Shown: positions 1 to 6,095 of the stretch, piece by piece | Layout: each line of letters starts with the position of its first letter | Position numbering within the stretch: the first letter of the stretch is position 1 | Origin: Eubacterium limosum | Lineage (GTDB): Bacteria; Bacillota; Clostridia; Eubacteriales; Eubacteriaceae | NCBI GenBank assembly: GCA_959020865.1 | Contig: CAUEUD010000218.1 | Location: 1-6,095, forward strand | Reading direction: 5' to 3' | Length of the DNA: 6,095 nt | Notes under the pieces: generated by a model | Seen by the model: only the letters and a program-made list of their open reading frames with translations | What the model was told of the DNA's origin: nothing | Database searches by the model: none | Position numbers and translations under genes: made by a program

Positions 1-1481
1 GCATCAATATAAGGCATCATGCATGGTACCACATTGACAACGGAATCCATCAATTCTTTTTCATGTTCTTCAAAGTGAAGCTGGTGGATCAGCTCTTTCA
101 AAATTTCCGCACCGGTACAATCCTTCATCGGTTTCTTGACATAATCGCCTTCCCGGTCAGGGTACAGGCCATAGCCCCAGAAGATTGTGGTGTCCATGGG
201 CTGGTTTCTAAAATGCGGCTGAGCGGCCACAACAATGCTCATAAGCCAGCTGGAATCCTTAAAGGTCATTAAGGCACCGCTTCCAGGAATATTGCCGGAG
301 TAGTCCTCGATCATCTTAAGGAATTGATTGCCCTTACAGGTAACTGTAAAGCTTTCCCATTTTGTTTCCTGCACGTTGCCAAAGAAAGGCTCTGGATTGC
401 CAAGTCCGGCTTTCTTCGCGGCAATTTTACCCCACAGTTCACCAGACATGGAGGGTTCTTCCGGCTCCGGTGCTGGTTTTTTCATATCGCCAAGCGTTGC
501 ACTGTCTGTCATGCAGCCATTGGTGACAATACACACATCGCCATCCTTCAGGGTGATTTCTTCCGGTTTACCCTTTTTTTCTACATGAATGGCAGTGGCG
601 GTAATCCCTTCGCCGTCCTTAAAGTCAATATCGACGACCTTGGTATTAATCTCGAACTGGACGCCGTGATCTTTTAAATAGGCCTTAAGAGGAAGAATCA
701 GGCTGTCATATTGATTGTAAGGGGTACGGGTAACCCCTTCCAGTGTCTCAATACGGCTGAATTCCAGAATCATTCTTTCCATATAGCGTTTGAGCTCAAA
801 CAGGCTGCTCCATTTCTGGAAAGCAAAGGTGGTCTGCCACATATACCAGAAATTGGTTTCAAAAAAATGAGGGGTACGGTTAAACCAGTCCTCAATGGTC
901 AGGTTATCCAGATCCTTTTCCGGGGTTGCCAAAAGCCTGGCCATGGCCATACGGTCTTCGTTGTTAAAGCCCATGCTGTAAACATCTAAAATTTTTCCAT
1001 CCTTGTCAATGAGACGGGCCCGCGCATGGGTTGGATGGGCATGGTCAAAATTCAGGATTTCTGTGGTGACATCACGGTCCGGGTTGTCCAGAGATGGAAT
1101 AGACGAAAACAAATCCCAGAAATTTTCATAAGTCTCTTCATTGAGCATTCTCCCGCCGCGGCATACAAAGCCTTTTTCCGGTGTGCCGATACCATCATTA
1201 CTCCCGCCGAGGATATCCATCCCCTCAAGGATATGAATATTTTCGCCATTAAAGTTAGCATCGCGCACCAGATAGGCGGCGCCGGCCAGGCTCGCAATGC
1301 CGCCTCCCACAAAATAGACCTGTTTATCACCGTAATCACGGTTCTGGACCGCGTTTTCGATTTCTTCCTCCTGCTGTCTGCGCATTTTTTTAGTTGCTGC
1401 CACTGTTGTTGCCGCCACCGCTGCTGCTGCAGCAGCACCGGCACCAGCAGCCAGAGCTTTACCTAATTTATCTTTGTTCAT
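1..1481 (-). CDS. ohyA: Oleate hydratase (MCRA family), C-terminus cut by window edge
   Basis: This FAD-dependent enzyme adds water to the cis-9 double bond of oleate and related unsaturated fatty acids to give 10-hydroxy acids; it is usually cytosolic or membrane-associated. I translated 493 intact codons from the ATG at 1481; family members are roughly 560-590 residues, so the last part is missing. A Rossmann motif VGGGIASLAGAA lies at residues 58-69, with HILEG at 83-87 and GGSNDG at 92-97. The flavin loop RGGRML is at 108-113, then WDLFSSIPSL (122-131), TTFAFQKW (217-224), RTPYNQYDS (252-260), VTNG (319-322), TFKDSSWLMSI (407-416), WGYGLYPD (435-442) and PCMMPYID at the cut end. Residue 112 is Met, where many homologues have a catalytic Glu; Tyr233 matches the second catalytic residue by spacing. 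Residues 9-30 are alanine-rich, a possible membrane-active extension. AAGGGAG precedes the ATG by 9 nt. The family call is very sure; activity is not tested. Confidence 0.95.
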   Translation of the reverse strand, partial: MNKDKLGKALAAGAGAAAAAAVAATTVAATKKMRRQQEEEIENAVQNRDYGDKQVYFVGGGIASLAGAAYLVRDANFNGENIHILEGMDILGGSNDGIGTPEKGFVCRGGRMLNEETYENFWDLFSSIPSLDNPDRDVTTEILNFDHAHPTHARARLIDKDGKILDVYSMGFNNEDRMAMARLLATPEKDLDNLTIEDWFNRTPHFFETNFWYMWQTTFAFQKWSSLFELKRYMERMILEFSRIETLEGVTRTPYNQYDSLILPLKAYLKDHGVQFEINTKVVDIDFKDGEGITATAIHVEKKGKPEEITLKDGDVCIVTNGCMTDSATLGDMKKPAPEPEEPSMSGELWGKIAAKKAGLGNPEPFFGNVQETKWESFTVTCKGNQFLKMIEDYSGNIPGSGALMTFKDSSWLMSIVVAAQPHFRNQPMDTTIFWGYGLYPDREGDYVKKPMKDCTGAEILKELIHQLHFEEHEKELMDSVVNVVPCMMPYID

Positions 1482-1490
1482 GATTCATAA

Positions 1491-1497
1491 CTCCCTT
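1491..1497 (-). promoter_or_regulatory. Ribosome binding site of the oleate hydratase gene
   Basis: On the minus strand AAGGGAG is followed by 9 nt and then ATG at 1481. A second ATG at 1488 is out of frame. This site fixes the start upstream of the alanine-rich segment, so that segment is part of the protein. Confidence 0.75.
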
Positions 1498-1521
1498 CGA
1501 TTGTTCACTTTTGTTACGGTA

Positions 1522-1551
1522 AGTATAATACCCCAAATGCCCGGCTGTCAC
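1522..1551 (-). promoter_or_regulatory. Candidate sigma-A promoter for the oleate hydratase gene
   Basis: Read on the minus strand, GTGACA (1551-1546, five of six with TTGACA) is followed after 18 bp by TATACT (1527-1522). An overlapping TATTAT (1530-1525) would give a 15 bp spacer. The start point would fall about 30 nt before the ribosome site. It is a moderate match found by eye, and one arm of a dyad (1535-1544) sits inside the spacer, a classic place for a repressor. Confidence 0.45.
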
Positions 1552-1570
1552 CTTACGAGTCCGGACATTT
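1535..1570. promoter_or_regulatory. Imperfect dyad in the divergent control region, possible operator
   Basis: AAATGCCCGG (1535-1544) and CCGGACATTT (1561-1570) are inverted copies that match at 9 of 10 positions, separated by 16 bp. The left arm lies in the spacer of the oleate hydratase promoter candidate, and the right arm touches a second dyad. The length and symmetry suit a dimeric or tetrameric regulator, but which protein binds is unknown. Confidence 0.4.
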
Positions 1571-1588
1571 GTCAAAAAAAGTGACAAA
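1568..1588. promoter_or_regulatory. Perfect 7-bp inverted repeat TTTGTCA-N7-TGACAAA
   Basis: The arms 1568-1574 and 1582-1588 are exact inverted copies around a 7 bp A-rich spacer. A further TGTCA occurs at 1546-1550 within the promoter candidate of the minus-strand gene. The element lies between the two divergent promoters and has no U-tract suited to a terminator, so a protein-binding site is the better reading. Confidence 0.4.
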
Positions 1589-1648
1589 ACTTATGGATTG
1601 TCTTAAATTTAACGCTAAAGCTGAATGAAAGCTTAAAAAGCCTTTTTG

Positions 1649-1657
1649 TGTTATAAT
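1649..1657 (+). promoter_or_regulatory. Extended -10 promoter candidate for the PucR-type regulator gene
   Basis: TGTTATAAT contains a perfect TATAAT (1652-1657) preceded by the TGn extension. The -35 hexamer at a 17 bp spacing (AAGCTT, 1629-1634) is poor, which is usual for extended -10 promoters. Transcription would begin near 1664, giving a short leader of about 23 nt before the ATG at 1687. Confidence 0.6.
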
Positions 1658-1673
1658 AATCGCATTAACACTT

Positions 1674-1680
1674 AGGAGGT
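1674..1680 (+). promoter_or_regulatory. Strong ribosome binding site of the regulator gene
   Basis: AGGAGGT lies 6 nt before the ATG at 1687. It is a near-perfect anti-Shine-Dalgarno match and settles that start codon. Confidence 0.85.
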
Positions 1681-1686
1681 TTTACA

Positions 1687-3312
1687 ATGAGCGTCACTGT
1701 AGCGGATTTATTAAAGCTGCCTTGTCTCAGAGAAGCCCGCGTGGCAGGCGGCCACACGGGTCTTGGCCGTTTTGTGGGCTCCATCTCTGTTCTGGAGTAC
1801 GCCGATCCAGGCGCCCTAGTGGACAGCTTTTTTGAGAATCCATCCTTTGTGCCGGGCAGTGAGGTTGTGGTCAGCGGTTTTATCAATATAAAGGACGATG
1901 TCGATACCCAGTGCCGTGTGCTCAAACGGCTGAGTGAAGGGGGCGAGGCTGCCCTTATTCTTTATTATGTTGGTATTTACCTGCCCTCCATTGATAAAAG
2001 GCTTGTTGATCTGGCTGACACTCTGGGCTTTCCCCTTATCTGCATGCCGGAAAAACGGCTGGATTTCAGATACAGCGAGGTTATTACCCAGACCATGGAA
2101 ACCATCTTTATGGATCAGAACAAAGATCCGCATTTTGTGAGTGCCATGCTGGAACGTATTACCCAGCTTCCTGACAACAGACGTACCCTGGGCAATGTGC
2201 TGCGCATGCTCAGCGACCGCCTGCGTTCCTCTCTCATCCTTTTTGACCATACCCTCACCCACCCTGAAATTGCCCCCTGGCCTATCTCAGCAGCGGAGTA
2301 TATCGCCAATATTCTTCCAGAACTCACCAGGGAAGGCCTGAGTTCCGGCCCCCTTGTATTAGCGGAAGAAAACCTAACGCTGTACAGCACCGTCCTGCCA
2401 GTTCAGACCGACCATACGCCCAAAATGAATCTGGTGCTGGTATCTGAAAATCCTGTTCAAAGCACGGCAGCTCTTGAGGACGCTGCTGAAGTTCTATGTC
2501 TTTTTATCAACATTTGGAATAAAAAAGAGGGCACCATTGGCTACAGTGAGCTGATCCGTTCCATTTTAAATGACGAACCTCTGAAAATGCGCCGCCTTGC
2601 CGATATTCTTGGCATTGACGTCGCGTCGATCCACACCATGTGGCTTGTCCGGCCCGACAATGGTCATAAATCCACTGCTTCGGCACAGCTCAACGAACAG
2701 GTTTTAAAAATCTGCCGCGATTTTATGCAGCGCCAGCATCTGGCAGGCCCCTCCGATATTTATGACAACACTGTGGTGCTTTTTATCCAGGATACGCCTT
2801 TATCCTCACAAATGCTGGCCCATGCCGAAAACCTGATGTCCTGTCTGGAAAAAGAAGCCTTTCCGGTCAGCTTTGGCTTTTTTACAAACCAGCCCAATAC
2901 TTCCAGTGTGCGCAAAAGCTTTTTACTCTATCAAAATCATCTCAAAAATGCCTGTACCCTCTACCCTGCCAGCGCCTTTCTCTCCCAGGCAGAGCTGAGT
3001 TTTGCCGCCGACTGTGCCGAGACTATCGCCAGGGGTGAAGCCATGGTCAGGCAGGTCACCGCTCCCCTTGATCCGCTGCTCCATACCGATTCCACCATAC
3101 AGGAAGATCTGCTGGCAACCCTGGCAGTCTATCTCCTCGACGCCCAGGCCAATGTCAGCCGGACGGCAGAGCTTCTGTACCTGCATAAAAACACGGTGAA
3201 GTATCGACTCCATAAAATTAACAGCCTTCTGGGCTATCTGGTGACTAAAATGCCGGAGAGCAACCAGCTTTATACAGCCCTGGCAGTCAGACGGCTGTTA
3301 GATGGCCAGTAG
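1687..3312 (+). CDS. PucR/CdaR-family transcriptional regulator
   Basis: This 541-residue DNA-binding protein belongs to the PucR family, whose members often control purine, hydantoin, amino-acid or other nitrogen catabolism genes. The N-terminal PucR sensing domain spans about residues 3-125 (opening VTVADLLKLPCL, with GLGRFVGSISVLEYAD following and a CMPEKR segment near its end). A middle region (about 280-430) resembles the degenerate GGDEF-like domain of CdaR proteins. The C-terminal HTH_30 domain fills about residues 470-538: the helix-turn-helix core is NVSRTAELLYLHKNTVKYRLHKI (489-511), with HKNTVKYRL the signature recognition stretch. No transmembrane segment is seen. It is divergent from the oleate hydratase gene and lies upstream of the DUF917-HyuA genes, separated from them by a terminator. 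By position it probably controls the downstream pair, itself, or the divergent gene; the effector cannot be read from sequence. Confidence 0.93.
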   Translation: MSVTVADLLKLPCLREARVAGGHTGLGRFVGSISVLEYADPGALVDSFFENPSFVPGSEVVVSGFINIKDDVDTQCRVLKRLSEGGEAALILYYVGIYLPSIDKRLVDLADTLGFPLICMPEKRLDFRYSEVITQTMETIFMDQNKDPHFVSAMLERITQLPDNRRTLGNVLRMLSDRLRSSLILFDHTLTHPEIAPWPISAAEYIANILPELTREGLSSGPLVLAEENLTLYSTVLPVQTDHTPKMNLVLVSENPVQSTAALEDAAEVLCLFINIWNKKEGTIGYSELIRSILNDEPLKMRRLADILGIDVASIHTMWLVRPDNGHKSTASAQLNEQVLKICRDFMQRQHLAGPSDIYDNTVVLFIQDTPLSSQMLAHAENLMSCLEKEAFPVSFGFFTNQPNTSSVRKSFLLYQNHLKNACTLYPASAFLSQAELSFAADCAETIARGEAMVRQVTAPLDPLLHTDSTIQEDLLATLAVYLLDAQANVSRTAELLYLHKNTVKYRLHKINSLLGYLVTKMPESNQLYTALAVRRLLDGQ

Positions 3313-3352
3313 ATGCCTTTGTCCTTTTGGACAAAAGCATCTTTTTTATTTT
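3311..3352 (+). terminator. Intrinsic terminator after the regulator gene
   Basis: The arms 3311-3324 and 3329-3342 pair at 13 of 14 positions (one C-A mismatch at 3317/3336) around a UUUU loop, followed by a T-rich tail from 3342 (TTTTTTATTTTA). The stem begins inside the TAG stop codon (3310-3312), so the regulator is transcribed apart from the next genes. Confidence 0.92.
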
Positions 3353-3366
3353 ATCCCATTGGCCCA

Positions 3367-3394
3367 TTACTTTTATTTTCACTTTGTTTATACT
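3367..3394 (+). promoter_or_regulatory. Candidate promoter for the DUF917-hyuA genes
   Basis: A good -10 TATACT sits at 3389-3394. The best nearby -35 is only TTACTT (3367-3372, 16 bp spacer), a weak match, so the promoter may need an activator. A terminator just upstream makes some promoter between 3353 and 3420 very likely; the exact position is inferred. Confidence 0.5.
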
Positions 3395-3412
3395 GTAACC
3401 ATTGCAGATAAA
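3387..3412. promoter_or_regulatory. Imperfect dyad over the -10 region, possible operator
   Basis: TTTATACTG (3387-3395) and CAGATAAA (3405-3412) are inverted copies except for one extra A in the left arm, separated by 9 bp. GATAAA recurs at 3416-3421, just before the ribosome site. Overlap with the -10 hexamer would suit repression. It is short and AT-rich, so chance is possible. Confidence 0.3.
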
Positions 3413-3421
3413 TCGGATAAA

Positions 3422-3426
3422 AGGAG
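3422..3426 (+). promoter_or_regulatory. Ribosome binding site that sets the TTG start at 3434
   Basis: AAAAGGAG ends 7 nt before TTG at 3434. The in-frame ATG at 3302 has no such site, lies inside the regulator gene and precedes the terminator. The TTG is therefore the supported start. Confidence 0.85.
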
Positions 3427-3433
3427 AATAAAA

Positions 3434-4546
3434 TTGAGAACGCTTGGTATTAACGAAATTGAAGATATCGCTCTGGGCGCATCCCTTTTAGGGGCTGGCG
3501 GCGGGGGTGATCCCTATATTGGCAAGCTCATGGCTATGGACGCCATCAAAACCTGCGGCGATGTCACCATGCTTGACCCTGAGGAAATCGCCGACGATGA
3601 CCTGGTTATTCCTATCGCCATGATGGGAGCACCCACTGTACTTGCCGAAAAAGGCATCAACGGCAGTGAGTACAAACGCCTTTATGATATGGTCAGCCAG
3701 TTCTATGGCAGAGAAATCAGGGGCTTCTTCCCCATCGAAGCCGGCGGTGTCAACAGTATGCTGCCCATTGCGGCTTCCGCCCGGCTTGGCATCCCGCTCG
3801 TGGATGTTGACGGTATGGGGCGAGCCTTTCCAGAACTCCAGATGGTTACCTTTACCCTGGGCGGCGTCAGCGCAACGCCCATGGCCCTGACCGATGAAAA
3901 AGGCAATACCTGTATTTTTGAAACCATCACAAACAAATGGACCGAAGACCTTGCCCGGGCGGTCACTATGACCTGCGGCGGGTCTGTCTGTATTGCCCTG
4001 TACGGCATGGATGGAGCCACCATGAAAAAATGGGGAGTCAAAAACATCATCACCCGCTCCCAGAAGCTGGGCGCTGCTATCCGGGGCATTAAACAGCTTG
4101 ATAAAAGCCAAACACCTGAAGCAAGCTTTCTTACGCAGACCGGCGGCTACAAAATCTTCAAAGGCAAAATTACCGATGTGCTGCGTGAAACCACCGGCGC
4201 CTTTAACCTTGGCCATGTTATGCTGGACGGTATTTCTGAATACCGGGGGCAGCAGGCCGAGGTAACCTTCCAAAACGAAAACCTGACCGCAACAGTCAAC
4301 GGACATATAAAGGCAACGGTTCCAGACCTGATCTGCCTGGTCGATACGGAAACCTTTATTCCTGTGACCACTGACGCCTTAAAATACGGCAAACGGGTTA
4401 TGGCTGTAGGACTGCCCTGCTACGATTTATGGCGCACACCACAGGGGCTTGAGATGGTCGGCCCGCGTTATTTTGGCTGTGATACAGACTATATTCCTCT
4501 GGAAGAACGATTATCTGGAAAGGAGATTGCATCATGTACAAAATAG
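3434..4546 (+). CDS. DUF917 / S-methyl-thiohydantoin desulfurase family protein
   Basis: This 370-residue protein is of the DUF917 family (Pfam PF06032, renamed for S-methyl thiohydantoin desulfurase), thought to hydrolyse cyclic amide or thiohydantoin-like compounds and commonly encoded beside HyuA-type genes. Visible family hallmarks are the glycine-rich LGAGGGGDP (residues 19-27), IEAGGVNSMLPI (101-112), VDVDGMGRAFPELQM (123-137), the TLGGVSATPM stretch (141-150) and GPRYFGCD near the C-terminus (343-350). The length is normal for the family and no signal peptide or membrane segment is seen. The start is TTG with a well-placed AAGGAG. Extending to the ATG at 3302 adds 44 residues that read through the terminator and look unlike coding sequence. 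The last 13 nt overlap the next gene, implying coupled translation and a joint function. The family is firm; the substrate is unknown. Confidence 0.9.
   Translation: MRTLGINEIEDIALGASLLGAGGGGDPYIGKLMAMDAIKTCGDVTMLDPEEIADDDLVIPIAMMGAPTVLAEKGINGSEYKRLYDMVSQFYGREIRGFFPIEAGGVNSMLPIAASARLGIPLVDVDGMGRAFPELQMVTFTLGGVSATPMALTDEKGNTCIFETITNKWTEDLARAVTMTCGGSVCIALYGMDGATMKKWGVKNIITRSQKLGAAIRGIKQLDKSQTPEASFLTQTGGYKIFKGKITDVLRETTGAFNLGHVMLDGISEYRGQQAEVTFQNENLTATVNGHIKATVPDLICLVDTETFIPVTTDALKYGKRVMAVGLPCYDLWRTPQGLEMVGPRYFGCDTDYIPLEERLSGKEIASCTK
4521..4525 (+). promoter_or_regulatory. Ribosome binding site of the HyuA-like gene, inside the upstream gene
   Basis: AGGAG lies 8 nt before the ATG at 4534, within the last codons of the DUF917 gene. 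This supports translational coupling of the two genes. Confidence 0.8.
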
Positions 4547-6081
4547 GAATTGACGTTGGCGGCACCAATACCGACGCGGTTATCGTAGATGAAAACCGGA
4601 ACATCATCGCGGGTATTAAGCACACCACCTCTGAAGATATTTATTCCGGCATTCTGGGCGCCTTGAAGGATGTTCTCCGTGAAGCCGATATTGACCGCAC
4701 ACAGGTTCATCAGGCCATGCTTGGTACTACCCAGTGTACCAACGCCATTGTGGAGCGTAAAAAACTGGCTCCGGTAGCTGTAATCCGCCTGGCAGCGCCG
4801 GCCATGCAGGGAATCATGCCCATGGTGGACTGGCCAGAGGATCTGACAGATTTTGTCATTGCCACTGCGACAGTGGCCGGTGGTTACGAGTTTGACGGCA
4901 AAGAAATTGCCGCGTTTGACGAAGCCGCCGCGCGCACTTTCTTTGAAAAGATCAGGGGTAAAACCCAGTCCATTGCCATTTCCTGTGTTTTCTCCCCCGT
5001 ACGGAATGAGCATGAAGAGCGCTGTGCCGAGCTGGCCCGGGAAGTCCTGGGGCCTGATGTTCACATTTCAAAATCCAATGAAATCGGAACACTAAGCTTT
5101 ATCGAAAGAGAAAATGCGACCATCCTGAACGCTGCCCTTTATGAAGTTGCCGAGAGCTTTACGGAGGGCTTTGCCAAAAGCCTGGCCGACGAAGGCATCG
5201 AAAACGCCGATGTCTTTCTAAGCCAAAACGACGGGACACTCATGACCATGGATTTTGCAAGACGGTATCCCATCCTCACCATTGCCTGTGGGCCTACCAA
5301 TTCTATCCGCGGCGCCTCCTATCTGAGCCGTCTCCACGATGCTGTTGTCATCGACGTGGGCGGCACTACAACAGACTTTGGTGTCATTCAGCATGACTTC
5401 CCACGCGAAAGCAGCGTTTCCGCCACCATCGGAGGTGTGCGGACAAATTTCCGCATGCCGGATGTTATATCCATCGGCCTTGGCGGCGGGTCCATTGTCC
5501 GTGAAGAGAACAGTGAAATAACAATCGGGCCAGACAGTGTAGGTTATCAGATAACTGAGAAAGCCCTGGTTTTCGGCGGAAATACCATAACTGCCACCGA
5601 CATCGCTGTCCGTCTGGGTATGGCCGAGGTGGGCGATCCATCAAAGGCGGATATCATTGAACAGGATTTTGCCGAGAGAGCCATGTCCGTTATCCGTGAA
5701 ATGATCGAAGACAGTATCGACCAGATGAAAATTTCCAACGACGATATCGACGTGGTGCTCGTGGGAGGCGGCTCCATCATTGTCCCGGAAGAGCTTGAGG
5801 GCACCCGCCAGGTGGCAAAGCCAGAACATTTTGGCATTGCCAATGCCATCGGCTCTGTCATCTCTAAGGTCAGCGGTACCTATGAAAAACTGGTATCCTA
5901 TGATGAAATTCCCAGGGATGAAGCCCTGGAAAATGCCCGGGCAGAGGCCTCAAACCTGGCTGTTGCGGCCGGGGCCATCCCCGGGACTGTAGCCATCATT
6001 GATGTTGAGGATGTTCCTCTGGCCTACTATCCCGGCAATACCAGCCGTCTGAAGGTTAAGGCAGCCGGTGATCTGACATAG
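4534..6081 (+). CDS. Hydantoinase/oxoprolinase family protein, HyuA type (short form)
   Basis: This 515-residue protein has the ATPase fold of the ASKHA superfamily found in HyuA, 5-oxoprolinase and acetone carboxylase subunits, where ATP hydrolysis drives opening of cyclic amides or activation of the substrate. The N-terminal phosphate loop GIDVGGTNTDAVIVD is at residues 5-19 and the second, VVIDVGGTTTDFGVI, at 271-285. IERENATILNAAL (190-202) corresponds to the conserved ER-T segment, ACGPTNSIRGA is at 251-261, GLGGGS at 315-320 and the adenosine-side VLVGGGS at 408-414. Classical HyuA subunits are near 700 residues, so this is the compact form that lacks the extra C-terminal region; such short forms are usual next to DUF917. 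It overlaps the preceding gene by 13 nt. No HyuB follows in the 14 nt left in the window. The family is certain; the substrate is unknown, with hydantoin, thiohydantoin or a related cyclic imide as candidates. Confidence 0.92.
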   Translation: MYKIGIDVGGTNTDAVIVDENRNIIAGIKHTTSEDIYSGILGALKDVLREADIDRTQVHQAMLGTTQCTNAIVERKKLAPVAVIRLAAPAMQGIMPMVDWPEDLTDFVIATATVAGGYEFDGKEIAAFDEAAARTFFEKIRGKTQSIAISCVFSPVRNEHEERCAELAREVLGPDVHISKSNEIGTLSFIERENATILNAALYEVAESFTEGFAKSLADEGIENADVFLSQNDGTLMTMDFARRYPILTIACGPTNSIRGASYLSRLHDAVVIDVGGTTTDFGVIQHDFPRESSVSATIGGVRTNFRMPDVISIGLGGGSIVREENSEITIGPDSVGYQITEKALVFGGNTITATDIAVRLGMAEVGDPSKADIIEQDFAERAMSVIREMIEDSIDQMKISNDDIDVVLVGGGSIIVPEELEGTRQVAKPEHFGIANAIGSVISKVSGTYEKLVSYDEIPRDEALENARAEASNLAVAAGAIPGTVAIIDVEDVPLAYYPGNTSRLKVKAAGDLT

Positions 6082-6095
6082 TTTTCTGTAAAAAA

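Noticed and set aside
1422..1437. Perfect 16 bp palindrome TGCTGCTGCAGCAGCA as an operator or hairpin
   Set aside because: It lies inside the coding region and follows from a switch between GCT and GCA alanine codons; no separate role is needed.
1026..1466. Plus-strand open frame with a Cys/His-rich end
   Set aside because: The Cys-rich tail is the antisense reading of the alanine codon run in the oleate hydratase gene, not a metal-binding protein.
1618..1634. AAGCT-N7-AGCTT inverted repeat near the regulator promoter
   Set aside because: The arms are only 5 bp and AT-rich, so chance explains it.
3302..3433. Upstream ATG extension of the DUF917 gene
   Set aside because: It starts inside the regulator gene, runs through the terminator, gives an atypical aromatic-rich peptide and has no ribosome site, while TTG at 3434 has a good one.
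3488..4306. Long 272-codon open frame on the minus strand
   Set aside because: It lies wholly antisense to the well-supported DUF917 gene, has no recognisable domain, and arises from codon bias on the opposite strand.
4489..5064. 191-codon open frame on the minus strand
   Set aside because: It is antisense to the hyuA-like gene and has no family features.

Overview
The window reads as a chromosomal segment of a moderate-GC (about 50 percent, my estimate) low-oxygen Firmicute. An origin in Clostridia, for example a Eubacterium/Acetobacterium-like acetogen, is my best guess. It rests on strong AGGAGG-type ribosome sites, a TTG start, a U-tailed intrinsic terminator and protein style, not on any marker gene. 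There is no RNA gene, CRISPR array, insertion sequence or sign of a mobile element.

Layout: (1) Positions 1-1481, minus strand, hold the first 493 codons of an oleate hydratase (MCRA family, FAD-dependent fatty acid hydratase) whose C-terminus lies beyond the left edge. No start-to-stop frame fits inside the window, but the frame is open from its ATG to the edge. (2) Positions 1482-1686 are a divergent intergenic region with a promoter candidate for each side and two dyads that could be operators. (3) Positions 1687-3312, plus strand, encode a PucR/CdaR-type transcriptional regulator that ends directly in a strong intrinsic terminator (3311-3352). (4) Positions 3434-4546 and 4534-6081, plus strand, are two overlapping, translationally coupled genes: a DUF917/S-methyl-thiohydantoin-desulfurase-family protein that starts at TTG, and a compact HyuA-type hydantoinase/oxoprolinase-family ATPase-fold protein. 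A promoter candidate with a dyad lies just before them.

How they work together (inference): the PucR-type regulator probably senses a nitrogenous or cyclic-amide metabolite and controls the DUF917-HyuA pair, which would act on a hydantoin-like, thiohydantoin-like or other cyclic-imide substrate. The oleate hydratase is functionally separate (conversion of unsaturated fatty acids to hydroxy fatty acids, often membrane-stress detoxification), but it shares its upstream region with the regulator, so co-regulation is possible. The points most worth a second look are a methionine in place of the glutamate usual in the catalytic loop of the oleate hydratase, its alanine-rich N-terminal extension, the dyads in the divergent control region, and the DUF917-HyuA pairing with no HyuB in view. 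I see no clear evidence of a wholly new system.
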